A stretch of 40,132 nt of DNA from Candidatus Phascolarctobacterium caballi (GTDB lineage: Bacteria > Bacillota > Negativicutes > Acidaminococcales > Acidaminococcaceae): contig JAGHTS010000059.1 in assembly GCA_018065225.1 (NCBI GenBank), positions 1 through 40,132 of the forward strand, given 5' to 3'. Positions 19,057 through 26,151 of this stretch are shown here, one piece after another. The notes under the pieces are model-generated. The model ran no database searches, was not told the origin of the DNA, and was given only the letters and a program-made list of their open reading frames with translations. Positions within the stretch are counted from its first letter, which is position 1, and every line of letters starts with the position of its first letter. Made by a program: the position numbers and the translations under genes.

Positions 19057-19821
19057 ATGAAGGTTTTTTATAAAAATGACAAAACGCAAAGACAATTAGG
19101 TTTTGAAAACAGTGGTGGCAAACTGACAGCCACTATGTATGTTCAGGAAGAAATCAAACAGGATGACAAAACCAAGATTGTTGAAAAGGTTGCTTTTTCA
19201 AAAACGTGGGAAATTGCAGAGTTATACAAGTTACGAACCAATTCCAATAATTTTACGGTAAAGGTATATTTTAATGATACCGCATTTACAAAAGTTATTC
19301 ACATTATGCCATCACGGGACAACATGAAGGAATATTGCAAGAATATGATTGTATCGGAGAATGGTGGACAGTCCAAAGGTATTGCGTTCTCGGTGTTCTT
19401 CAATGGCCCGGTTGATTGTTGCGTAGTAGTCAACAATTTCACTGTTAAACAATCAGCAGGAATTGAACTTGTAAAGAGTGATAACCCTGACAGGTCAGCA
19501 TTCCAATATTACCCTAATTTTTTGAATAACATGAAAAGGTTCAAAGCGAAACAAGAATTGCTGGCAAAGCTGGATTGCAACGATTCACTTTGTGGCAACG
19601 AGGCACAGGTCGATATCTTAACCAAGATTGTTAAGGCATTGGTGGAGCTGAACCCGGACAGGACAATTAGGGAAAAGGTGCCTGAACTGGATGCCTTCTT
19701 TGAGGCGGTGGACAGCACCAGTGTGCTGACCTTAAAAACCACCACTAAAGCCATTCAGGACATGAAAAAGCAAAAGGAGAATATAAGATATGCCCAACAG
19801 GAATATTTCCAAAACAAATAA
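19057..19821 (+). CDS. unknown protein between Cys-tailed fibre and radical SAM gene
   Basis: Intact 254-aa ORF; no recognisable family. Confidence 0.8.
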   Translation: MKVFYKNDKTQRQLGFENSGGKLTATMYVQEEIKQDDKTKIVEKVAFSKTWEIAELYKLRTNSNNFTVKVYFNDTAFTKVIHIMPSRDNMKEYCKNMIVSENGGQSKGIAFSVFFNGPVDCCVVVNNFTVKQSAGIELVKSDNPDRSAFQYYPNFLNNMKRFKAKQELLAKLDCNDSLCGNEAQVDILTKIVKALVELNPDRTIREKVPELDAFFEAVDSTSVLTLKTTTKAIQDMKKQKENIRYAQQEYFQNK

Positions 19822-20899
19822 AGTTATTAAGATTTTTTTGGGTTCTGCCTGCAACTTCCAGTGTAAATATTGTGTGCAAACCAAAATAGCACAGGAAGTC
19901 CACACACAGCAGGATTTCTCGAAAATAAAAAAGTTTCTTATTGACGAACAGCCGGACAGAGTGTTGTTGTGGGGTGGGGAGCCCCTTTTGTTTTGGGAAA
20001 CATTTAAGGCCATAGCAGAATTTGTGGCTGAAAATTGCCCCAAAGCCGATATTATCACCATAACCAACGGTTCGTTGCTGACTATGGATAAAGTAGAATT
20101 TATCAATAAGTACAATATCGGCATAGGCCTGAGCAATGACGGAAGGCACACTATCAAGACCCGGAACAAGAATGTATTAGAAGATATGCATATTCTTGAT
20201 TGTTTTTTGGGAATAAAGCACAAAGGCATTTGCACGGTACTGACCCCCCTAAACTTTGACATTTACAAAGATATTTGGGGTTATTTTGACGAAGTGCTTA
20301 TGGGCGAAAGGGTCAATGTCAATATAGACCCGGTTAAGAATTGCACAGGGTTGGATATGTTTATTCCCTCTGATTCAGATATGGAAGTGCTGAAAAAGTC
20401 CGTCCATATTATGGGGGATAAATTTGTGGAGTCCATTCAAAAAGGCGACTACAACAGCAGGGAATATATCTTTTTTGAACGGATTATTAGCCACATTAAA
20501 CGAGGTATTTTTGACAGGGAAGATTTAAGCCCTCGTCTTTTGTGCGGTCACGGTCACAATATTATGACCATTGATTTACAGGGAAATATTTTTACCTGCA
20601 ACAATTCCGGCATAATCGTTGGAACCGTGGCAGACAAAGACAAAGCCAATGCCGAAATCAACAAAAGGGTTATCCCAGATAAAAAGTGTATGGAATGTCC
20701 ATACCTTAACATCTGCATACCCGGAACCTGCACCCTGATAACCAAAGATGAAAGGGAGCAGGAATGCCGGATAAGGAAGGTGTTTTACAAGGAATTGATT
20801 TCCCGATTATTCCAATTGGGTGCAAATGGTATTTTGGACGCAACCGCACCCAAACAGGCAAATCTTGACAGGGAAATGTGCCTGTATTCTATGACATAG
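19790..20899 (+). CDS. radical SAM / SPASM-domain protein, putative peptide maturase
   Basis: CNFQCKYC (CxxxCxxC); SPASM-like LLCGHGHNIMTIDLQGNIFTC...KCMECPYLNICIPGTC...QEC; RBS aaaggag upstream. Confidence 0.9.
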   Translation: MPNRNISKTNKVIKIFLGSACNFQCKYCVQTKIAQEVHTQQDFSKIKKFLIDEQPDRVLLWGGEPLLFWETFKAIAEFVAENCPKADIITITNGSLLTMDKVEFINKYNIGIGLSNDGRHTIKTRNKNVLEDMHILDCFLGIKHKGICTVLTPLNFDIYKDIWGYFDEVLMGERVNVNIDPVKNCTGLDMFIPSDSDMEVLKKSVHIMGDKFVESIQKGDYNSREYIFFERIISHIKRGIFDREDLSPRLLCGHGHNIMTIDLQGNIFTCNNSGIIVGTVADKDKANAEINKRVIPDKKCMECPYLNICIPGTCTLITKDEREQECRIRKVFYKELISRLFQLGANGILDATAPKQANLDREMCLYSMT

Positions 20900-20909
20900 G
20901 AGATATAAA

Positions 20910-21902
20910 ATGGCAACACAATTACTTAATTACGATAATTTTACAAGGTTACAACATCCAAAAGAAAAAGAATTATCTGATTATTTTAAAAATCAAAATA
21001 TTGTGCTGGGTGAAGTTCAAAACGATGTTGAGAGTATGAAAACAGGCAAAGCGGACGCAACTAACCTAACCGACCACATCGAAGACGAAGGTAACCCCCA
21101 TAACGTTACCGCTCACCAAGTGGGAACTTTGACCGCCAGCGAAATCATAGAGGCAACGGGAATGCTTATGCGTTCTACCACATATATGGTAGGCGATATT
21201 TGTAAGGTTTCTTTATTGCCTAACAATTTCTATGTGGAATGTACCCAAGCAGGCACAACCAGTTCCACAGAGCCAACCTACACCCCTGTGCTTAATTCAG
21301 AGGTACTGGACGGAACAGCAAAATTTAAGGTGTACCGTTACGCGAACACCACAGAATTAGGTTTTATTCTGCGGAATACAGCGTATGTTGTTGGTGATGC
21401 CTGTTTTTCGGTTCAACTGCAACACAATATGACTTTGGTCTGCACCCAAGCAGGGACAACAGCAGGAACTGAACCGACAATAACCAACCCCGTAATGGGT
21501 ATGGTAATTTCGGACGGCACAGCCAAATTCACGATTAAGCCAACGGTGGCTGAATATTGCAACACCCAACCCACAACAACCAGTACCGCTTCCCCGTATA
21601 AACCAGTGGTCTGTATAGAGAATTATTACGATGAAGAAACGGGCGACTGGTATAGAAAGTACAGCGACGGTTTTATAGAACAGGGTGGGAGAATTGCTGC
21701 CGGTAGTGACAAACAATACACCGGAACATTCCTTATTCCTTTTTCTAATATTAATTACCAAATTTGTTATAGGGGCGTAGCAAGGAATAGTAATACAACT
21801 GCCACCCAATGGCAATGGATTGAAATTAACGCTATCTCTACTACCAGTTTTTGGGCAAAACAAATAAATTTCTACCGTGATTGGTATGCGTGTGGTTATT
21901 AG
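20910..21902 (+). CDS. phase-variable tail fibre, expressed form, gp53-like C-terminal tip
   Basis: HIEDEGNPHNVTAHQVG fibre motif; two carbohydrate-binding-like repeats; tip after DGFIE-QGG lies in invertible segment 1 and ends DWYACGY. Confidence 0.88.
   Translation: MATQLLNYDNFTRLQHPKEKELSDYFKNQNIVLGEVQNDVESMKTGKADATNLTDHIEDEGNPHNVTAHQVGTLTASEIIEATGMLMRSTTYMVGDICKVSLLPNNFYVECTQAGTTSSTEPTYTPVLNSEVLDGTAKFKVYRYANTTELGFILRNTAYVVGDACFSVQLQHNMTLVCTQAGTTAGTEPTITNPVMGMVISDGTAKFTIKPTVAEYCNTQPTTTSTASPYKPVVCIENYYDEETGDWYRKYSDGFIEQGGRIAAGSDKQYTGTFLIPFSNINYQICYRGVARNSNTTATQWQWIEINAISTTSFWAKQINFYRDWYACGY
21681..21689 (+). repeat. shufflon left terminal half-site CAGGGTGGG
   Basis: Matches right arm of the internal sites; left arm absent (...ttttatagaa). 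Confidence 0.75.
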
Positions 21903-22135
21903 TAACCATAAGCTATCCAATAACCAAAGACATTACGAGCGTCAGCCCCTCTTACTATACCTATATGCATAAACCCAGTGGTTGTTACAGACCCATTTTC
22001 CAATCCGGGTTCATAACTATCTGACGAAGTACCGCCACAATCTCCGAGCATGACAACTGGAGTTTTTTGAAACGGCAATATAAAACTAACTTGATGCCGA
22101 GTGTCACTTGCTTGTGTTCCAATTTTACCACCCTG
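21899..22135 (-). CDS. silent fibre tip 1' (QGGKIGTQASDTRHQVSFILPF...FGYWIAYGY)
   Basis: Open from CAGGGTGG to TAA; stop overlaps the stop of tip 1. Confidence 0.85.
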   Translation of the reverse strand, partial: QGGKIGTQASDTRHQVSFILPFQKTPVVMLGDCGGTSSDSYEPGLENGSVTTTGFMHIGIVRGADARNVFGYWIAYGY

Positions 22136-22147
22136 CTATCAGGGTGG
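22128..22147. repeat. shufflon site 1 CCACCCTG-CTAT-CAGGGTGG
   Basis: Palindromic arms, asymmetric 4-nt centre. Confidence 0.88.
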
Positions 22148-22388
22148 TATTTTAACCCCAAGCACTTGGGTAAGAATAGGAATTGGCAATTACAAAATAA
22201 CATTTCTTGTTCCTATGAACAACGTTGTTTTAGCACAAGGAACAGTTAAACAAACCGTAGCAGTTCCTTTTGGTTGGGCTGCTTTCGGTACAGTTACAAA
22301 TGTTAGTATTATTTTTACGCTTATGACAGTTGCAAATAGTTCAAGCGACCAATCAAATAATCTTTGGTGGCGAGTTTGTGGTTATTAG
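22140..22388 (+). CDS. silent fibre tip 2 (QGGILTPSTWVRIGIGNYKITFLVPM...WWRVCGY)
   Basis: Open from CAGGGTGG to TAG. Confidence 0.85.
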   Translation, partial: QGGILTPSTWVRIGIGNYKITFLVPMNNVVLAQGTVKQTVAVPFGWAAFGTVTNVSIIFTLMTVANSSSDQSNNLWWRVCGY

Positions 22389-22609
22389 TAACCACAAGCG
22401 TAGTACCCCCTGCTGACCGCAGAAACAGGTACTGCCCTAAAAGAGGACGCAGATACTGCATAGATTTGGAGTTGCCACCATCCGGGGTTTGTTGTATATG
22501 AAGTTACATCTTGACCCAAATATCCTATTTTATATTTTGCGTTTTTGAACGGAACAAGCAATGTTCCGTCATAATATTGACTGGCGATGCCCGGTATCTT
22601 ACCACCCTG
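22385..22609 (-). CDS. silent fibre tip 2' (QGGKIPGIASQYYDGTLLVPF...GYYACGY)
   Basis: Open from CAGGGTGG to TAA. Confidence 0.85.
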   Translation of the reverse strand, partial: QGGKIPGIASQYYDGTLLVPFKNAKYKIGYLGQDVTSYTTNPGWWQLQIYAVSASSFRAVPVSAVSRGYYACGY

Positions 22610-22621
22610 ATAGCAGGGTGG
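22602..22621. repeat. shufflon site 2 CCACCCTG-ATAG-CAGGGTGG
   Basis: Same arms, reverse-complement centre. Confidence 0.88.
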
Positions 22622-22823
22622 GTACTCAATAGGTGAAGGCAGTAAAAACTTGATTGTCCCATTCCAAAAAAGTTATGTTGCTGTAATTAGTGCTGTTGCA
22701 AGCGGTGATGTAAGATACGAAATCAAATTAGGAACAATAACATTGACTACTTTTAATGTTGTATATCATAGGTCTTCAACATCAGTAACTTGTAATTTTA
22801 ATTGGGTTGCTTATGGGTACTAA
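22614..22823 (+). CDS. silent fibre tip 3 (QGGYSIGEGSKNLIVPF...NWVAYGY)
   Basis: Open from CAGGGTGG to TAA. Confidence 0.85.
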   Translation, partial: QGGYSIGEGSKNLIVPFQKSYVAVISAVASGDVRYEIKLGTITLTTFNVVYHRSSTSVTCNFNWVAYGY

Positions 22824-23041
22824 TAACCGCAGCATCCCCATGTAACTAACTTATTGCTAACAGTAGTTCCCAAAGTAGCTACATATGAGCTTCCCTTAAA
22901 ATTTGTAAATGTTTTACTGTTTAAGGTTATTGAAAAAGGGCATGCCCCTTCAACAGCACCATACACCAAATATTTGGTAGCGGTAAAAGGTATAATAAGG
23001 GTAATTAAAGTACCTTCCTTAATATTGCTAATACCACCCTG
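22820..23041 (-). CDS. silent fibre tip 3' (QGGISNIKEGTLITLIIPF...TWGCCGY)
   Basis: Open from CAGGGTGG to TAG. Confidence 0.85.
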   Translation of the reverse strand, partial: QGGISNIKEGTLITLIIPFTATKYLVYGAVEGACPFSITLNSKTFTNFKGSSYVATLGTTVSNKLVTWGCCGY

Positions 23042-23053
23042 ATAGCAGGGTGG
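23034..23053. repeat. shufflon site 3 CCACCCTG-ATAG-CAGGGTGG
   Basis: Same arms. Confidence 0.88.
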
Positions 23054-23267
23054 TAAATTTAACAAGGCAGGTTTAGTTACAATTGTCTTGATTGTTAGCT
23101 TTTCTAACGTCAACTATTTTTTAAGTTGCGTACCAAGATATAGCGACCATTCAATATCCGCCCCGTTTGGAAGATTAGGTTTTAATAAAACGACAACAAC
23201 TTTCCAAAACGGAGCATCAACAACAAGTGGCGGTGTTCCCACAGATTGGTATGCTTGTGGTTTTTAA
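23046..23267 (+). CDS. silent fibre tip 4 (QGGKFNKAGLVTIVLIVSF...DWYACGF)
   Basis: Open from CAGGGTGG to TAA. Confidence 0.85.
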   Translation, partial: QGGKFNKAGLVTIVLIVSFSNVNYFLSCVPRYSDHSISAPFGRLGFNKTTTTFQNGASTTSGGVPTDWYACGF

Positions 23268-23476
23268 TAACCGCAACAGCACCACCAATTTTGTGAAGCA
23301 AGATCAGATACACCAGCAATGCTAATTGCGGTATTCGTTTTCGCCAAACCGCCAATATTGCAATTGTGGGCTCCCAACGCAGTCCCTGATAACGCAGAAT
23401 AATTGTTGTGCAAGAATGGCATTAAAAAAGTTATGGTCTTAACTTGACCAGCATTTAGATATACACTACCACCCTG
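23264..23476 (-). CDS. silent fibre tip 4' (QGGSVYLNAGQVKTITFLMPF...NWWCCCGY)
   Basis: Open from CAGGGTGG to TAA. Confidence 0.85.
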   Translation of the reverse strand, partial: QGGSVYLNAGQVKTITFLMPFLHNNYSALSGTALGAHNCNIGGLAKTNTAISIAGVSDLASQNWWCCCGY

Positions 23477-23488
23477 CTATCAGGGTGG
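23469..23488. repeat. shufflon site 4 CCACCCTG-CTAT-CAGGGTGG
   Basis: Same arms. Confidence 0.88.
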
Positions 23489-23702
23489 GGTCATTTCGTA
23501 CAATGGTAGTAGTTCGGGAAATACATATCAATTTTTAACACCATTTTCAACAACCCATTTATATGTTGGTTGCACCTGCATAACAACTATGGATGCTTAT
23601 ATTGTTAGAAACATAACTCAAACTTCATTTATTGTCTCAGCAGGTACAAGAAATATTGGGTGGTTTGCCAACAATTTTATATGGTATGCGTCCGGTTATT
23701 GA
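23481..23702 (+). CDS. silent fibre tip 5 (QGGVISYNGSSSGNTYQFLTPF...IWYASGY)
   Basis: Open from CAGGGTGG to TGA. Confidence 0.85.
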   Translation, partial: QGGVISYNGSSSGNTYQFLTPFSTTHLYVGCTCITTMDAYIVRNITQTSFIVSAGTRNIGWFANNFIWYASGY

Positions 23703-23926
23703 TATCCACAAGCATAATACGAAACTATTCCTGTATTCTCGTCTTGATAATAAGTAAAACCGGTTCCGGTTCGTTTTTGCGGCACCCAATTAACAGAAGT
23801 CATACTTCCGCTCCAACCGTTTTCTATAGAGTAACAAAACAGCAAAGAATAATTATTATTGGAGAACGGGACAAGAAAAGTCAACGTGTAATATGTACGT
23901 CCAATGACAGGTCTGTACCCACCCTG
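23696..23926 (-). CDS. silent fibre tip 5' (QGGYRPVIGRTYYTLTFLVPF...SYYACGYQ)
   Basis: Open from CAGGGTGG to TAA. Confidence 0.85.
   Translation of the reverse strand, partial: QGGYRPVIGRTYYTLTFLVPFSNNNYSLLFCYSIENGWSGSMTSVNWVPQKRTGTGFTYYQDENTGIVSYYACGYQ
23919..23926 (-). repeat. shufflon right terminal half-site CCACCCTG
   Basis: Half-site followed by ctcttaatc, no right arm. Confidence 0.75.
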
Positions 23927-23997
23927 CTCTTAATCAAATTTCAGTCGATTTAGAAAGTCGCTTGAAATTTGGCTAAAAGCCGAAAGGAGAATAAAAA

Positions 23998-24378
23998 ATG
24001 AGTATTGGAACAAAATTGCCTAAACCCTGTCCACAAAATCAGTGGTTAGAGGCGAGAAAGTGGGCGATGGGGCATAATGCCACCATTGAAGACAAAGGGA
24101 ATTATTATGAGATTGTAGCCATTCCTGCACCGAGTGTTGAAGAACTGCAAAGTCAAAGACGGGGGGTCAGAGATAACTACCTGAATGGTATTGAATGGCG
24201 GGTTGACAGGTACAAAGACCAGTTGGCTTTGGGCATTCCCACAAATGACACAGAAACCACATACAGAGCGGTTTTGCAGTATATGCAGTACCTGAGGGAT
24301 TATCCAAACAATTTGGGCGGTAACTGGTGGGAAGAAGACCCTTTAACTTTCGAAAAATGGCTTGAAATCAATGGTTAA
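23998..24378 (+). CDS. tail fibre assembly protein
   Basis: QSQRRGVRDNYLNGIEWRVDRYKDQLALG...YRAVLQYMQYLRDYPN resembles phage fibre-assembly chaperone C-termini; immediately downstream of the fibre locus. Confidence 0.7.
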   Translation: MSIGTKLPKPCPQNQWLEARKWAMGHNATIEDKGNYYEIVAIPAPSVEELQSQRRGVRDNYLNGIEWRVDRYKDQLALGIPTNDTETTYRAVLQYMQYLRDYPNNLGGNWWEEDPLTFEKWLEING

Positions 24379-24403
24379 AGGGATTTTTAATGCGTTAATT
24401 TAA

Positions 24404-24491
24404 TTAGTAACAAATTAGTAACACGTTAAAAAGTGATAAATGCGTGGGTTAAAAGGAAAACAATTCTTGAATTAGTAACAGGTTAGTAACA
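24404..24491 (+). repeat. four direct copies of TTAGTAACA in two pairs upstream of the recombinase
   Basis: TTAGTAACA at 24404, 24415, 24472 and 24483; 11-bp spacing within each pair. Confidence 0.8.
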
Positions 24492-24505
24492 CAATATTAC
24501 CGGAG

Positions 24506-25540
24506 GTGGTAAAAATGAAGTTACCGAACGGCTTTGGAAGTGTTACTAAATTAAGCGGAAACCGGAGAAAACCTTTTGCGGTTAGAAAGTGGATGTCGGG
24601 CAAACAGATTTATGCCGGAAGTTTCGAAACTTACGAACTTGCCATTGCGTACCTTATCAATTCCCAAAAGAGCCATAGTGCCATTGGCATTAAGAGAATG
24701 ACCTTTATTGAGGTGTACCGGCAAATGGCGGCAGAAAAATATGGCGACCTTGCGGAAAACAGTGTCAAGAATTATGAGGCGGCACTAAGGCATTGCGAAT
24801 TACTTTTTAATAAGCCCTTATGTGAAATTAAATTATCAGACCTGCAAAAGGTAATTTCCCAAATGGATGCCCAAAAGATAGGGTACGCAAGCCAAAGGAA
24901 ATGCCGGTCTTTATTCCACAATGTCTATGGCTACGCAATTAAGTATGAGATTGTGGACGTGGACTATTCCCAGTGGGTGGAGATTTGCAAAAGGGTGGTA
25001 TTGCACCCCAAGAAACCTTTTAACCGGCGGCAGCTCAACAGGGTTATTGCATTAGCTGAAGGGGATGGAGCGTTGGCACGGTGGGCAAAGTGTGTTGTTA
25101 TGCTTTGCTACAATGGATGCAGGGCAGGGGAATTTTTGAGCATAAAGAAAACAGACGTAAAATTGGGGCAAAAATTCTTTATTGTCCGGGAAAGCAAAAC
25201 TGAATCAGGGCGAAACAGGATTGTTCCCATTCATAAAAAATTATTACCTTATTATCAATGGTGGTATGAACAAGAGGGCTCAACCCTGATAAGCGAGAAC
25301 GGGGAACCGGTAACATATCAGCGGTTCAAAGCTCTTTTTGACAGGGTAATGAAAATAAGCCATTGCCACCACAGCCCCCATGAATGCCGCCATACTTTGG
25401 CAACATGGCTGGACGATGCCGGAGCAAATGAAGTTGCTACCAAAAAGATACTTGGCCACAGCGTGAAGGGAATAACCAAAGGTGTTTATACCCACAAGAA
25501 CCTGCACGAACTGAGAAAGGCAATAAACAAGGTAAAATAG
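24506..25540 (+). CDS. tyrosine recombinase, probable shufflon (Rci-like) recombinase
   Basis: R-H-x-x-R-Y signature (NGCRAGEFLSIKK; HECRHTLATWLDD; ILGHSVKGITKGVYTH); adjacent to shufflon, separate from the attP-linked integrase. Confidence 0.85.
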   Translation: MVKMKLPNGFGSVTKLSGNRRKPFAVRKWMSGKQIYAGSFETYELAIAYLINSQKSHSAIGIKRMTFIEVYRQMAAEKYGDLAENSVKNYEAALRHCELLFNKPLCEIKLSDLQKVISQMDAQKIGYASQRKCRSLFHNVYGYAIKYEIVDVDYSQWVEICKRVVLHPKKPFNRRQLNRVIALAEGDGALARWAKCVVMLCYNGCRAGEFLSIKKTDVKLGQKFFIVRESKTESGRNRIVPIHKKLLPYYQWWYEQEGSTLISENGEPVTYQRFKALFDRVMKISHCHHSPHECRHTLATWLDDAGANEVATKKILGHSVKGITKGVYTHKNLHELRKAINKVK

Positions 25541-25588
25541 GTTATAAGCCGTATCAACTGATGCGGCTTTTTTATTGGAGAAAGGAGA

Positions 25589-26137
25589 ATGAAAATGAAA
25601 ATTGGGATTAATCCCGGACATGATACCGGGGGTCATGTCGGGGCGGTCAACCCGGCAAAGGGTGTTGACGAAGGACACATCGTCTTGCAGATTGGAATTT
25701 TGTTGCAGGAAATCCTTCAGCAAAAAGGCCATGAGGTTGTATTTATTCAGCAAGACAATTTGAGAGGCGAGGCACCTTATTTCAATTATAAAGATAGTGT
25801 TGTGGGGTTCCTGAATGCTCAGCATACAGACGTGAATATAAGCTTGCATTGCAACGCATGGCAGGGAGCTGACGAAGATGCCGAAGGCACGGAAACCTTT
25901 TATTACAGCACGAATGAAAAAGGGCTTGCACTTGCAGCAGATATTCAAACAGAGCTGGTAAGGTTGGGGTTTGCCAACCGTGGTGTCAAACACGGAGACG
26001 GACAATCTTTCGTAAGAGATACCACCGCAACCAGTGTGTTGGTTGAAATCGGTTTTATTCGCAACAGCCATGACGTGAATTTATTGTTGAATCATCAAAA
26101 AGAAATCGCAGAGGCAATTGCCAGAGCGATAAAATGA
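25589..26137 (+). CDS. N-acetylmuramoyl-L-alanine amidase endolysin (Amidase_3)
   Basis: MKIGINPGHDTGG...VNISLHCNA...ETFYYS...SVLVEIGFIRNSHD. Confidence 0.92.
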   Translation: MKMKIGINPGHDTGGHVGAVNPAKGVDEGHIVLQIGILLQEILQQKGHEVVFIQQDNLRGEAPYFNYKDSVVGFLNAQHTDVNISLHCNAWQGADEDAEGTETFYYSTNEKGLALAADIQTELVRLGFANRGVKHGDGQSFVRDTTATSVLVEIGFIRNSHDVNLLLNHQKEIAEAIARAIK

Positions 26138-26151
26138 AAGGAGAATGAAAA

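Larger units (their letters stand above)
21681..23926. other. shufflon: five invertible segments encoding ten alternative fibre C-termini
   Basis: Segments 21681-22135, 22140-22609, 22614-23041, 23046-23476, 23481-23926, each starting CAGGGTGG and ending CCACCCTG, each with two convergent open QGG...GY-type tips. Confidence 0.92.

Noticed and set aside
21357-21920. 187-aa minus-strand ORF at the fibre tip as a real gene
   Set aside because: It is antisense to the expressed fibre and its N-terminus comes from silent tip 1' read in a different frame.
21899-22392. TTAGTAACC at convergent cassette ends as copies of the TTAGTAACA repeat upstream of the recombinase
   Set aside because: It arises from overlapping stop codons of tips ending GGT TAT TAG / GGT TAC TAA and is absent in other cassettes; probably coincidence.
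21903-23926. Diversity-generating retroelement as the explanation for fibre variation
   Set aside because: No reverse transcriptase ORF, no TR/VR pair with adenine-specific differences; cassettes are distinct inverted modules with recombination sites instead.
21903-23926. CRISPR-like array because of regularly spaced CCACCCTG...CAGGGTGG repeats
   Set aside because: Repeats are ~430-470 bp apart, spacers are coding, and there are no cas genes.
25280-26071. Long antisense ORF (263 aa, -) over recombinase and endolysin
   Set aside because: Opposite a clear amidase; no RBS or recognisable domain; shadow ORF. The same applies to the many other minus-strand ORFs in structural genes.
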